The notes under the pieces are model-generated. The model saw nothing but the letters and a program-made list of their open reading frames with translations. It was not told the origin of the DNA and did no database searches. Source: Rosistilla carotiformis (lineage in GTDB: Bacteria > Planctomycetota > Planctomycetia > Pirellulales > Pirellulaceae). Taken from it: a stretch of 64,000 nucleotides of DNA. The position numbers and the translations under genes were made by a program. The stretch covers positions 930,001-994,000 of the forward strand of contig NZ_CP036348.1 in assembly GCF_007753095.1 (NCBI RefSeq), in the 5' to 3' direction. Below are positions 8,409 through 16,852 of this stretch, piece by piece (position 1 is the first letter of the stretch; every line of letters starts with the position of its first letter).

Positions 8409-9539
8409 TCAGCTACGATCGGTTGCCGATTCGATGGGGACGGGGCGCCCGAAGTAATAGCCCTGGGCGAGATCGAAGCCGATCTGCTGGCAGAACTCAG
8501 CTTCGGCTTTACTTTCAATTCCTTCGGCAAGCGCCTGGATGTCGAGGTCGCGGACCATTTTGACCAGGGCTTCCAGCATCCGTTGACGCTCGGGACTGGC
8601 GGTATCGATGCCACGGATCAAGGACATGTCAAATTTCACGAATTCGGGACGGGCCTGAACCAATTCGCTAAGTCGTGCTTGCCCGGATCCGAAGTCGTCG
8701 TATGCCAATCCGATTCCAAGCGACTGCAGTTTGGACTGTAGTTGGCTGAGCAATTCTGGGTTGGTGACTGCCGATTCGTGAATTTCCAGTACCAGTCGCG
8801 TGCTGCCCGCCATGTCGCGGAGCAGTTCCAGCGAGGCCTCGAGCCCTTCATTGGCGAGTTCGGCGGGATGGGTATTTACAAACAGGACCGGACATTGGGG
8901 AAGGCTGCGACCGACGCGGACCCCTTCCCAACGCAACATCTGGCTGAGATCGACTTCGAGATTCAATTGCGACGCCGCTTCGAACATCGCGCCGACCGAT
9001 TCCAATCCAAAGACGCGGCCACGGCCCAAAATTTCAAACCCCAGCATCTCGTTGTCGCTCATTCGCACGATCGGTTGGAAATGTGGAACGACCAAGCGTT
9101 CGCTCATCAACCGATCGAATTGAACCAGTGCCAATGCTTGATCGCAGACGTTTTGTGGGATCGTACCCGACATTGATGCGCCAATGCTTTGGCGGCGGAT
9201 TCGGAAGAGCGCTTCGGCAAAGTGAACGAGGTCCTCTTCGCCCAGTCGTACCGGTTGTGTGACCCGTTGTCCGTTTACGAAGGTGCCGTTGGTGCTGCCC
9301 AGGTCTTGCAGCCACAGTTGTCCCTCTTCGGTCCATAGGCTGGCATGGGCGCTACTAACGGTGTTGTATCCCAGAGTCAGGTTCACGTTGGGCTTGCGGC
9401 CGACGACGAACGGTTCTTCTTCGACAGGGATAAAACGCGACACATCCCCGGGCCGAGTCGGGCCGCTAAGGAACCATACATCACTGCCAATTTCTGTTGA
9501 CAGTGGGTTGGTAGCGATCATGTTCGGAGCGATTGTCAT
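8409..9539 (-). CDS. FHA-EAL protein (phosphothreonine-binding domain plus c-di-GMP phosphodiesterase domain)
   Basis: A cytoplasmic 376-residue protein. An FHA domain (about 20-115) shows V-V-G-R-K (45-49), V-S-S-A-H (61-65) and L-G-S-T-N-G-T-F-V-N-G, the phosphothreonine-binding set. The EAL domain (about 135-370) has the signature as F-E-I-L with Glu169, plus Asn222, Glu252 in L-E-I-H-E, Asp281-Asp282 in Y-D-D-F-G-S-G, Lys302 and Glu339. All metal and catalytic positions are present, so c-di-GMP hydrolysis is plausible. It probably couples Ser/Thr kinase signalling to c-di-GMP. The start at ATG 9539 is a choice: upstream in-frame codons and Met7 are alternatives, and no strong ribosome binding site marks any of them. 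It is divergent from the ATPase/kinase pair. Confidence 0.88.
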   Translation of the reverse strand: MTIAPNMIATNPLSTEIGSDVWFLSGPTRPGDVSRFIPVEEEPFVVGRKPNVNLTLGYNTVSSAHASLWTEEGQLWLQDLGSTNGTFVNGQRVTQPVRLGEEDLVHFAEALFRIRRQSIGASMSGTIPQNVCDQALALVQFDRLMSERLVVPHFQPIVRMSDNEMLGFEILGRGRVFGLESVGAMFEAASQLNLEVDLSQMLRWEGVRVGRSLPQCPVLFVNTHPAELANEGLEASLELLRDMAGSTRLVLEIHESAVTNPELLSQLQSKLQSLGIGLAYDDFGSGQARLSELVQARPEFVKFDMSLIRGIDTASPERQRMLEALVKMVRDLDIQALAEGIESKAEAEFCQQIGFDLAQGYYFGRPVPIESATDRS

Positions 9540-9745
9540 AATCAGTGCAATCCGCAAGAGGACGGTTTGTCCATTTTGGTACCTGTTGTGTTCTGAGATC
9601 TTTCGAAGTTTAGGACGTAAAACGAGGGGTTGGATCAAGCAAAACATCTTTTTCAGGAGTTTATCCGTTCTCGCTTCCCTGGTTGATCTAGCGAGCTAGA
9701 TTTCAGCGGAACGTCCGCAAACCAATATCGCTTGACCCTCGCTAG

Positions 9746-11077
9746 GTGAACTTAGTGACCGTACTAAATCAGACGCACAGCATCGATTCAGCGTTGTTGT
9801 CTGGCCTATTAGGTGGCGATACCTTTTGGCCGACCGAACCACGCAATCTGCACGAAACGGGACTTTCGGAGTCGTATATCGATGCGTTGATTCTAAAAAT
9901 ATTTCTGGGCACCGGAACGCTCAGTGGTCGGGCGATGGCCGAACGGACCGGACTTCCGTTTTGCGTGATCGAACCGTTGCTGGAGGCCCAGCGGACACGG
10001 CAGTTGATTACGCACGTTCGCCCTGCTGCCTTTAATGACTACTACTATTCATTATCCGAAAACGGCCAAAAGCGGGCGCAGACGCACATGAGTCATTGTG
10101 CCTACACCGGGCCGGCTCCCGTTCCATTGAGCGACTATGTGTTGAGTGTCGAAGCGCAAGCCGCGGGCATGGACCCGATTGGATATGACGACTTGCGCGC
10201 CGCGCTTGCTGGGATCTCTCACAACAACGAATTGTTAGACCAGTTGGGGCCGGCGATCAACAGTAACAGTGGAATGTTCTTGTTTGGTCCGCCGGGGAAT
10301 GGGAAGACCACAATCGCCCGCTGTCTAACGCAATGCCTTGGCCAAGAAATTTGGATCCCGCATGCGTTTTTAGATGATGGCAATCTGATCAAGATCCAAG
10401 ACGATGCTTTCCATCGTCCGATGCCGATTCCCCAAACCGGCGACGGGATTATCAAGGCTCAGCAATGGGATCACCGTTGGGTCCGGATTCAACGGCCGAC
10501 GGTTATCGTCGGTGGCGAATTGGTGATGGATAACCTCGAGGTGCGGCACGACCCCCGCTCGAACACTTGCGAAGCACCTCTGCAACTGAAAAGCAACTGT
10601 GGCTGTCTATTGATCGACGACTTTGGTCGGCAGCGGATCCAGCCCGAAGAACTGTTGAATCGTTGGATCATTCCGCTGGAAAACCGGATCGATTTTCTGA
10701 CGCTGCCATCGGGCAAGAAGATTGAGATACCGTTTGAGCAGTTGATCATTTTTTCGACCAACTTGAATCCCGACCAATTGGTCGACGAAGCGTTCCTGCG
10801 ACGCGTCCCCTACAAGATCATGGTCAACGATCCGGATCCTAAAGAGTTTACGCGGATCTTCAACCACAACGTCGAGAAGATGGGCTTTCCGCCAGTCAAA
10901 GGGGCTGCCGAGCATCTTCTGCGATTCTACGAACAGAGCGGTCGGTCGCTGCGTCGCTGTCAGCCACGCGACATCCTGACCCAAGTGAACAACTTTTGTA
11001 AGTACAAGAAGATCCCACCTCAATTGAGACCCGACTTCTTGGACCAAGCATGTAAGAGCTACTTCAGCGAACTATAG
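9746..11077 (+). CDS. AAA+ ATPase with N-terminal winged-helix-like region, partner of the kinase-tubulin protein
   Basis: A 443-residue cytoplasmic protein. The N-terminal ~130 residues look helical and winged-helix-like, including 'TGLPFCVIEPLLEAQRTR'. The AAA+ core has Walker A G-P-P-G-N-G-K-T-T (181-189), Walker B C-L-L-I-D-D (287-292), a sensor-1-like I-I-F-S-T-N-L and arginine-rich helices near the end. A long insertion between Walker A and B contains many His and Trp residues. It starts at GTG 9746 (a second GTG lies 9 bases in) and ends 12 bases before the ATG of the kinase-tubulin gene, so the two are almost certainly one operon. Its function is not known; the context suggests remodelling or loading of the tubulin-like partner. 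Confidence 0.85.
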   Translation: MNLVTVLNQTHSIDSALLSGLLGGDTFWPTEPRNLHETGLSESYIDALILKIFLGTGTLSGRAMAERTGLPFCVIEPLLEAQRTRQLITHVRPAAFNDYYYSLSENGQKRAQTHMSHCAYTGPAPVPLSDYVLSVEAQAAGMDPIGYDDLRAALAGISHNNELLDQLGPAINSNSGMFLFGPPGNGKTTIARCLTQCLGQEIWIPHAFLDDGNLIKIQDDAFHRPMPIPQTGDGIIKAQQWDHRWVRIQRPTVIVGGELVMDNLEVRHDPRSNTCEAPLQLKSNCGCLLIDDFGRQRIQPEELLNRWIIPLENRIDFLTLPSGKKIEIPFEQLIIFSTNLNPDQLVDEAFLRRVPYKIMVNDPDPKEFTRIFNHNVEKMGFPPVKGAAEHLLRFYEQSGRSLRRCQPRDILTQVNNFCKYKKIPPQLRPDFLDQACKSYFSEL

Positions 11078-11089
11078 AGTGTGGGCAAA

Positions 11090-14000
11090 ATGACGATTTC
11101 AGCATTAAAAATAGAATCCGGTACGGAAACCATCGCTGGCTACAAGGTCTTGCGCAAACTAGGGGCCGGTGGTTACGGCGAAGTCTGGAGCGCTGAAGCG
11201 CCCGGCGGGATGGAAAAAGCGATCAAGTTCGTCTTCGGTTCGCATGACAGCGAACGAGGGGCGCGCGAATTGCGCTCGTTGAACCGCATCAAAGGGGTCA
11301 ATCATCCGTTCCTTTTGTCGTTGGAACGTTTTGAAATTGTCAACGGTCAATTGATCATCATCACCGAATTGGCAAGTGGCAGTTTGGAGGATATCTACAA
11401 CAAGCATCGCGAGCGCGGATCGTGCGGCATTCCAAAGTCGGATCTGTTGAATTTCCTACACGACGCCGCCGATGGTCTCGACTACCTGCACGACGAATTT
11501 CAGCTGCAGCACTTGGACGTCAAGCCGGGAAACCTGTTGATCGTTGGAGGGCACGTCAAGGTTGGCGACTTTGGTCTGCTGAAAGATCTTGGCGATGTTG
11601 AATGTTCGATGGTGGGTGGTCTGACGCCAATCTACGCGGCTCCTGAGGTGTTCGATGGTCGGCCGCATCACAACAGCGATCAGTACTCATTGGCGGTCAT
11701 GTACCAGGAGTTGTTGACCGGGCACCGGCCATTCGCGGGACGCACGATCGCGCAATTGGCGACCCAGCACGTTCATAGCGCCCCGAACCTGGAATCGCTG
11801 CCCCCGGCGGATCGTCCCGTGATTGCACGCGCATTAGAAAAGGATCCTAATCGACGGTTTGCGAGCTGCCGCGAATTGGTCAGCCGTCTGCGGCAATCCA
11901 ATGAACGGCCGATTGCCATTCCCACCCAAGCGAACCCCGTCGATGGGACGACGCAGCAGTTTGGCGGTCTCGGCGGAGGACCCGCAGGCAGCAATCGTCC
12001 GGCCGTCGACAACCTGCCCCGCCTCGATTCTCAAGAACTGGCGAACCTTGGAACCAGCCAAGCCCTGGTGATTGGTCTCGGTGGCGTGGGGCGCAGTGTG
12101 ATGGAGCAGTTGTGCCTCAAGCAAACCAACACCAATAGTGCCGATTTCGATCTGCAGGGTTTGCTGATCGATACCGATGATGCCGAAATGTATCGGTTCC
12201 GCGAATTCGAAATTGCCAACAACTTGATTTGCAATGTGCAGCGGGCCTGCTTTCCGTTGAAGAGCCCTCACGACTACCGTGATTCGCACGGCGATCGTTT
12301 CACTTCGATCAGCCGCCGTTGGATCTACAACGTTCCCAAGACACGCCGCACCGAAGGGTTGCGTCCGTTGGGACGGTTGGCTTTGATCGATCATGCGAGT
12401 CATTTGAAACGCATGCTGACCCAGTCGATATCGGAATTGATCGTCGATCCCACGGGGACGTTGAAGCCACGTATCTATGTCGTTGGATCGCTGCTGGGCG
12501 GAACGGCTAGCGGGATGTTTCTGGACGTCACCTTTATGATTCGGAATCTGTTGGACGAACACAACTTTGCCGATGTCGAAGTGCGGCCGTTGATGTTGGC
12601 ATCGGTTCCCGAAAACGTTGAAAACGCAGATCCCCTGTCGGTCGCATCGACGCATGCGGCGCTCAGCGAAATGCACTACTTCTTGCAACCTAACAAAGGA
12701 TACCCCGAGGACCGCGCCAATACCTTGGCATCGGTGCCCGCAGCAAGGACCCCGTTGCCCGCAGCTTACGTCGCGGCGCCTACGAAGGATCAGGATGGCG
12801 TCCAATTGATCTCAGACTACCTTTGGAATGACGCGTTTGTCGCACCGGCCCTGATGGATCAGGCACGGAAGCGACCGGAAGTTGATAACGCGAATCGCAC
12901 CCAATCGACGATCCGCAGCTTCGGGACCGCACCGCTACAGGTCCGCCCAACGATCGATATCGAAAGCTTGAAGAAGCGTTCGATCGATCAAGTGATTCGT
13001 GGTTGGATGGGGGATCCCAAGACGCAGCACGCCAACCTGCCTCACGATGTGATCACGATGCTCAATCAGATTGGCGTTTCACCCACGCTCTGGGCGGCAC
13101 AACAAATCGAAGACGTCTTGCACCAAAAGCCGGAAGCTTGGTGCCGCGAACTGGAGCAAACGCTTGCGACGGAACTGCAGTCGCGGCGCGATCCCAAGGC
13201 GCCCATTGCCAAAGACGCGGTGCTCTGGGCGCGTGCGAAAGCACAGCCTCTACTCGCCCAGGCGGCGGAGGTCGAGGAGCTGAACAACGACCTGCCTCCC
13301 TTGGGGCAAGGAGCGATTCCCGCGCTGATGCGGTTGATTCGCGGCAAACTGCGTGACCAAAAGCTTGATCTGTTTCAGTCGGTCGGATTGTTGCGGGCGA
13401 TCACAAAACAATGCTTCGCGTACGCTCAAGAGAACGAACGCGAGATCACCTGTCTGAAAGAACGCGCCAACGACGCGTTGCATCACTTAATGAGCGACCT
13501 AACGTCGACGCGGATCAATCAAATCGATCTGTCGAAGCTGTCCGGTGCCATGATCGATCTGATGCGGGCCGATTTGCAAAAACCCAACGGCATCGTTTTT
13601 GAAGAAATCGGCGACCGGGTGAAACGACTCGAACAAGAACTGTTGGCACACGCCAATGAACTCGCCGACCTGCACCAATTATTGCTGGGGCTCGATTTGC
13701 CCAGCGGTGCGTCTTCAAATTTGACCGAACGGAAGATCCAGCCGATCATCGCGACGGCGCTGCACGATCAGTTCGCCGATAAGCTGTTGTTCCGTTGTCT
13801 GAACTCATCCTCCCCCACTGGGCCCGCCAAGATCGGTGAGATGCTCGACAGGATGTTGGCTGCCGCCACGGCCACCGCCAACGAAATGTTGAACGATACC
13901 AGTGGAGCGGGAGTGGTTTCCGCCGAAGAATTGCAAAGCCAAATCACCGCGGCGCTCAAACAAGCGTATCCCAAGCTGCTGCGGTTTGGTGGACGCCAAC

Positions 14001-14299
14001 GCGTGCTGTTGGTCGGTGACGACAAGCGACAGCTCGATTCGCTCAGGCCGGCGATTGAAGCGGCCGTTGGAGGCGAGATCACGACCGTCGTCGCTCCCAA
14101 TGCCAAGACGATGATCCTGCACGAAGCCTCCGATATCCCCGTCGATTCCATTCTGGGGAATTTGGTGGGAACGCTGGGGGCCGATCTGACGATCGCCGGC
14201 CGGCTGATGAGCCGCTGCGATATTCAGTGGAGCGAACCAACCGAAAGCAATTCGACCGCCAAGTCGATGACGTTTGGCAGCTCCAACGACGCCTATTGA
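11090..14299 (+). CDS. Ser/Thr protein kinase fused to a tubulin/FtsZ-like GTPase domain
   Basis: A very large protein (about 1,069 residues; numbering below counts from a possible GTG start at 11081, three codons upstream of the ATG). A Hanks-type kinase domain occupies about 20-270: G-A-G-G-Y-G-E-V, Lys49 in A-I-K-F, H-L-D-V-K-P-G-N (144-151, HRD written HLD) and D-F-G (163-165). A Gly/Pro linker follows (about 275-320). From about 327 there is a Rossmann-like start A-L-V-I-G-L-G-G-V-G, then G-L-L-I-D-T-D, and at about 467-479 V-V-G-S-L-L-G-G-T-A-S-G-M, matching the tubulin/FtsZ GGGTGSG signature as in the 'tubulin-like' Pfam family. The last ~450 residues are mostly helical and unrecognised. 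No membrane segment was found. Confidence 0.82.
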   Translation: MTISALKIESGTETIAGYKVLRKLGAGGYGEVWSAEAPGGMEKAIKFVFGSHDSERGARELRSLNRIKGVNHPFLLSLERFEIVNGQLIIITELASGSLEDIYNKHRERGSCGIPKSDLLNFLHDAADGLDYLHDEFQLQHLDVKPGNLLIVGGHVKVGDFGLLKDLGDVECSMVGGLTPIYAAPEVFDGRPHHNSDQYSLAVMYQELLTGHRPFAGRTIAQLATQHVHSAPNLESLPPADRPVIARALEKDPNRRFASCRELVSRLRQSNERPIAIPTQANPVDGTTQQFGGLGGGPAGSNRPAVDNLPRLDSQELANLGTSQALVIGLGGVGRSVMEQLCLKQTNTNSADFDLQGLLIDTDDAEMYRFREFEIANNLICNVQRACFPLKSPHDYRDSHGDRFTSISRRWIYNVPKTRRTEGLRPLGRLALIDHASHLKRMLTQSISELIVDPTGTLKPRIYVVGSLLGGTASGMFLDVTFMIRNLLDEHNFADVEVRPLMLASVPENVENADPLSVASTHAALSEMHYFLQPNKGYPEDRANTLASVPAARTPLPAAYVAAPTKDQDGVQLISDYLWNDAFVAPALMDQARKRPEVDNANRTQSTIRSFGTAPLQVRPTIDIESLKKRSIDQVIRGWMGDPKTQHANLPHDVITMLNQIGVSPTLWAAQQIEDVLHQKPEAWCRELEQTLATELQSRRDPKAPIAKDAVLWARAKAQPLLAQAAEVEELNNDLPPLGQGAIPALMRLIRGKLRDQKLDLFQSVGLLRAITKQCFAYAQENEREITCLKERANDALHHLMSDLTSTRINQIDLSKLSGAMIDLMRADLQKPNGIVFEEIGDRVKRLEQELLAHANELADLHQLLLGLDLPSGASSNLTERKIQPIIATALHDQFADKLLFRCLNSSSPTGPAKIGEMLDRMLAAATATANEMLNDTSGAGVVSAEELQSQITAALKQAYPKLLRFGGRQRVLLVGDDKRQLDSLRPAIEAAVGGEITTVVAPNAKTMILHEASDIPVDSILGNLVGTLGADLTIAGRLMSRCDIQWSEPTESNSTAKSMTFGSSNDAY

Positions 14300-14675
14300 A
14301 AGCTTGCCATTGAGACATCCGCGAAGTTCGCCGGCAGGTTCCGTCGACGCTACCGGTACGCAACGGCTGCAGCTACGCTTAGGCATCCATAGATTGCTAG
14401 CAATCTATCTCTCGGCTTGAGAATGCTATCGCGCTACTGTGGAAAACAACGCTGGGTGCAGAGTACGCCAGCGCGACTGGAGCCTAGGCGCATTGGCGAT
14501 GGATGCTAGCGTGGCTTAGGGCCGATGTTCCAGCGGCATCGCCGCCAGTAAACCCTTCAGAAACCGATGGTTTTCGCCATCGCGCGAGCACGTTCGCTCT
14601 ACCCTCATCTTCGATCAACCACTACGATTGCGCACGCTGCGTTGCGAACATGGAGCCGAGATCTTGGACGGTTTC
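14300..14675. other. Gene-free stretch after the kinase-tubulin gene
   Basis: No supported gene. It contains a perfect palindrome at 14389-14408. The remainder looks like a spacer plus the upstream region of the next gene. Short open frames (for example around 14503-14733) overlap the next gene out of frame and have no family character. Confidence 0.4.
14389..14408. terminator. Perfect 20-bp palindrome, possible hairpin terminator
   Basis: The two ten-base arms ATAGATTGCT and AGCAATCTAT are exactly complementary, with no spacer, about 90 bp after the kinase-tubulin stop codon. No T-run follows, so it may instead be a protein-binding site. Confidence 0.3.
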
Positions 14676-15998
14676 ATGGTCGGAGTCAATCAACCGATCG
14701 GTGCAAGGATGCACGAGAGAACTCGTCGAATGATATGTCAAATGGTGTTTGTGGTCGCGTGCGCGCTGCCCACACTGATGACGATATCAACCGTCTTGGT
14801 TCGCAGCACGCCGTGGTTCGATAACTGGCGTCGCGACCGTCTGGAGACAGAGCTTTGCGATCGTTTTGGGCTGCGATTTGAAATTGGCGTTCTGAAGGTG
14901 TTGGCTCCCGGCGCGATGCAACTGGAGCGGGTGCATGTTACCGATCCAGAAACGGGAGCCGATGTCGGCAGCATTCGCGTGGTGCAGTTCACGACCCGCG
15001 ATGGAAGGCTCGCGTTGCGGTTGGCGCAACCCGAAGTTCGGGCGGCCCAATTGCCTCACGCCTGGAATCTGCTGCACGATCGATTCTTGTGCCACCCCGA
15101 ACTGACGACCCATCCGGTCCGGATCGCGGCGGACGATCTAAGCATCTCGAGCACCAGCGGCGGAGTGACGCTGACCGATCTTCAGGCTTATGTGCAGCCG
15201 CACGACTTTGCCAACGAAACGATCATGCAGTTCAAAATTGCCGGTCGCGAGATGCCTTCCCCAGCCACGATTTCGATCACTCGCGATCGCAGTCGTCGGT
15301 ATCCCGAGACGGCTTGGAAGCTGCACACCGGAGGGACGTCGCTCCCCTATTCACTGCTCTCGGACTACTTCCCTCAGCTGCCTAAACTGGGGAATGGATG
15401 TGAATTTAATGGTCCGATCGGTTGTCGATTGAATCGCGAAGGATGGAACGTCGACCTGGGCGGTTCTTCGATCACGGGAATCGAAGTCAGTCGGGTGTTC
15501 GACAATCTGGCTCATAAGCTGACGGGAACCGCGGACGTTTGGTTGGGGCAATGCCGGATCGAGCGGGGACTGTTGACGGGCATCGCCGGCGGCGTGACGA
15601 TTCGCAATGGCCAGCTTGGAGACTCGCTGCTGCAATCGGCCCAGCAGCTTTTGGGCGTGCAATCTTTGGTCGGCAGCCATCGCCCGGCGCACCCGTTTGA
15701 TTTGATGCAATTCCGATTTGCGATGGACGATGCGGGGTGGCAGTTTGTCGGTGCCTGCGACACGAATCCCGCGGGCATCTTGGCGGTGCATGCCAGTCGC
15801 CCGATCGCCTTGCTGCGCACCCCGCAGCCGTTGGCGATCAGCGCCCCGAAGCAATTGGTGGCCCCTGAGTATTCGCAGCCGTTGTTTGCGGGCGAGGCCA
15901 ACAATTTGGTGTTGGATCTGTTGCCTTCACCTGCGCCGCCGGCACGGCAATCCAGTCCGCCTTTGGTGCCTCGCGTGACGATGCGAACGCAAGACTAG
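14676..15998 (+). CDS. Membrane-anchored hypothetical protein, AsmA-like in style
   Basis: I do not recognise a named family. The protein is about 440 residues. One hydrophobic segment near the N-terminus ('MVFVVACALPTLMTISTVLV') precedes a long extracytoplasmic beta-rich part with repeated 'LTDLQAYV', 'ITGIEVSRVFDNLAHKLTGTADVWLGQCRIERG' and 'GNGCEFNGPIGCRLNREGWNVDLGGS' segments. These recall AsmA/TamB-like envelope proteins, but the match is stylistic only. The start is uncertain: ATG 14676 has GGACGG upstream; ATG 14709 and 14730 are alternatives. The convergent sigma factor gene ends 29 bases away. Confidence 0.7.
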   Translation: MVGVNQPIGARMHERTRRMICQMVFVVACALPTLMTISTVLVRSTPWFDNWRRDRLETELCDRFGLRFEIGVLKVLAPGAMQLERVHVTDPETGADVGSIRVVQFTTRDGRLALRLAQPEVRAAQLPHAWNLLHDRFLCHPELTTHPVRIAADDLSISSTSGGVTLTDLQAYVQPHDFANETIMQFKIAGREMPSPATISITRDRSRRYPETAWKLHTGGTSLPYSLLSDYFPQLPKLGNGCEFNGPIGCRLNREGWNVDLGGSSITGIEVSRVFDNLAHKLTGTADVWLGQCRIERGLLTGIAGGVTIRNGQLGDSLLQSAQQLLGVQSLVGSHRPAHPFDLMQFRFAMDDAGWQFVGACDTNPAGILAVHASRPIALLRTPQPLAISAPKQLVAPEYSQPLFAGEANNLVLDLLPSPAPPARQSSPPLVPRVTMRTQD

Positions 15999-16027
15999 CG
16001 CGGCGGTTTCATCGGGCAGGCTCGGTC

Positions 16028-16636
16028 TTACGATGTGGCGGGCACGCCAAACCGAGACGCGAGCATCGGTTTCACTTTTTGATCGAAGAAGCGGCGGACC
16101 GTTCGCTCGGAGCACTGCATCTGCGTGGCGATCTCATCGATCGTGGCTCCCGCCAGTCGCAGTTCAAACATTGTTTGCTGCGCCGAGTCAAAGGAATCCA
16201 TCAGCAGGCCAATCTCTTCGCTGAGTGCGACTTCATCTTCAGGGGTCGGTTCGCTGGCGACCGCGTCGACCGAAAACGTGCAGCTGGAATCTCCAAGTTG
16301 CAATTGAATGCTGCATTCTCGATTTACCGAACGTTTGGCTGCCTTGTTCCGCTCCAGTTGGCGATGCAGTTTATTCATCGTGATCGCGGCCAGCAGTCGC
16401 CAGAGATCGCCGCTGTTTTGCAGCACAAAGCGATCGTCCTGGACGCCTGAAAAGAAGCTGCGGTAAGCCGATTGCACCACATCTTCGGCTTCGATGCGGC
16501 GGGCAAATTGCGGTGAGATGCGTTTTCGAACCAATCCCAAGAGTCGCACGACATAATGGTCAAACAGCTCGAACTGGGCCTCGCTTTCGCCTTCGCGAAC
16601 GCGGGCAAACAGATCGATCGAATCGTGTTCGTCCAT
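16028..16636 (-). CDS. ECF-type RNA polymerase sigma factor
   Basis: A 202-residue sigma-70 family protein without regions 1 and 3. Region 2 lies at about 20-95, with 'RIEAEDVVQSAYRSFF' as the core-binding and -10 recognition helices. Region 4 (about 140-195) has 'GATIDEIATQMQCSERTVRRFFDQ', a clear helix-turn-helix. This length and the R-I-E-A-E-D-V-V-Q-S pattern are typical of planctomycete ECF groups that work with Ser/Thr kinases or large membrane proteins. ATG 16636 has AGGAG eight to twelve bases upstream, so it was chosen over an adjacent GTG. No anti-sigma gene is adjacent. Confidence 0.92.
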   Translation of the reverse strand: MDEHDSIDLFARVREGESEAQFELFDHYVVRLLGLVRKRISPQFARRIEAEDVVQSAYRSFFSGVQDDRFVLQNSGDLWRLLAAITMNKLHRQLERNKAAKRSVNRECSIQLQLGDSSCTFSVDAVASEPTPEDEVALSEEIGLLMDSFDSAQQTMFELRLAGATIDEIATQMQCSERTVRRFFDQKVKPMLASRFGVPATS

Positions 16637-16852
16637 CACCTAGCTCCTGTGAGCGGAAAACCATTGTCACCTCTAATATAACCTCGCTGGCTGGCAACGA
16701 AACATTGCAAGCTCGAGAAGTTTTGAGGAAAGTTGGTTTCGGCCGCCGCGTCCAGCCGACGCGGCCTCACGCCTTCCGGAAGCGTCGTGCGGTGCGTCCG
16801 GCAACCGTGCGTCGGGCGACCGTCCGTACGATTCCGTTCCGTGGTGTTAGAA

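Noticed and set aside
8169-8741. 190-codon plus-strand frame overlapping the FHA-EAL gene
   Set aside because: Its second half is antisense to the EAL coding region and the protein has no family character; it follows from GC-rich codon bias.
14503-14733. Small plus-strand frame before the 14676-15998 gene
   Set aside because: Overlaps the next gene out of frame and shows no signal or motif.
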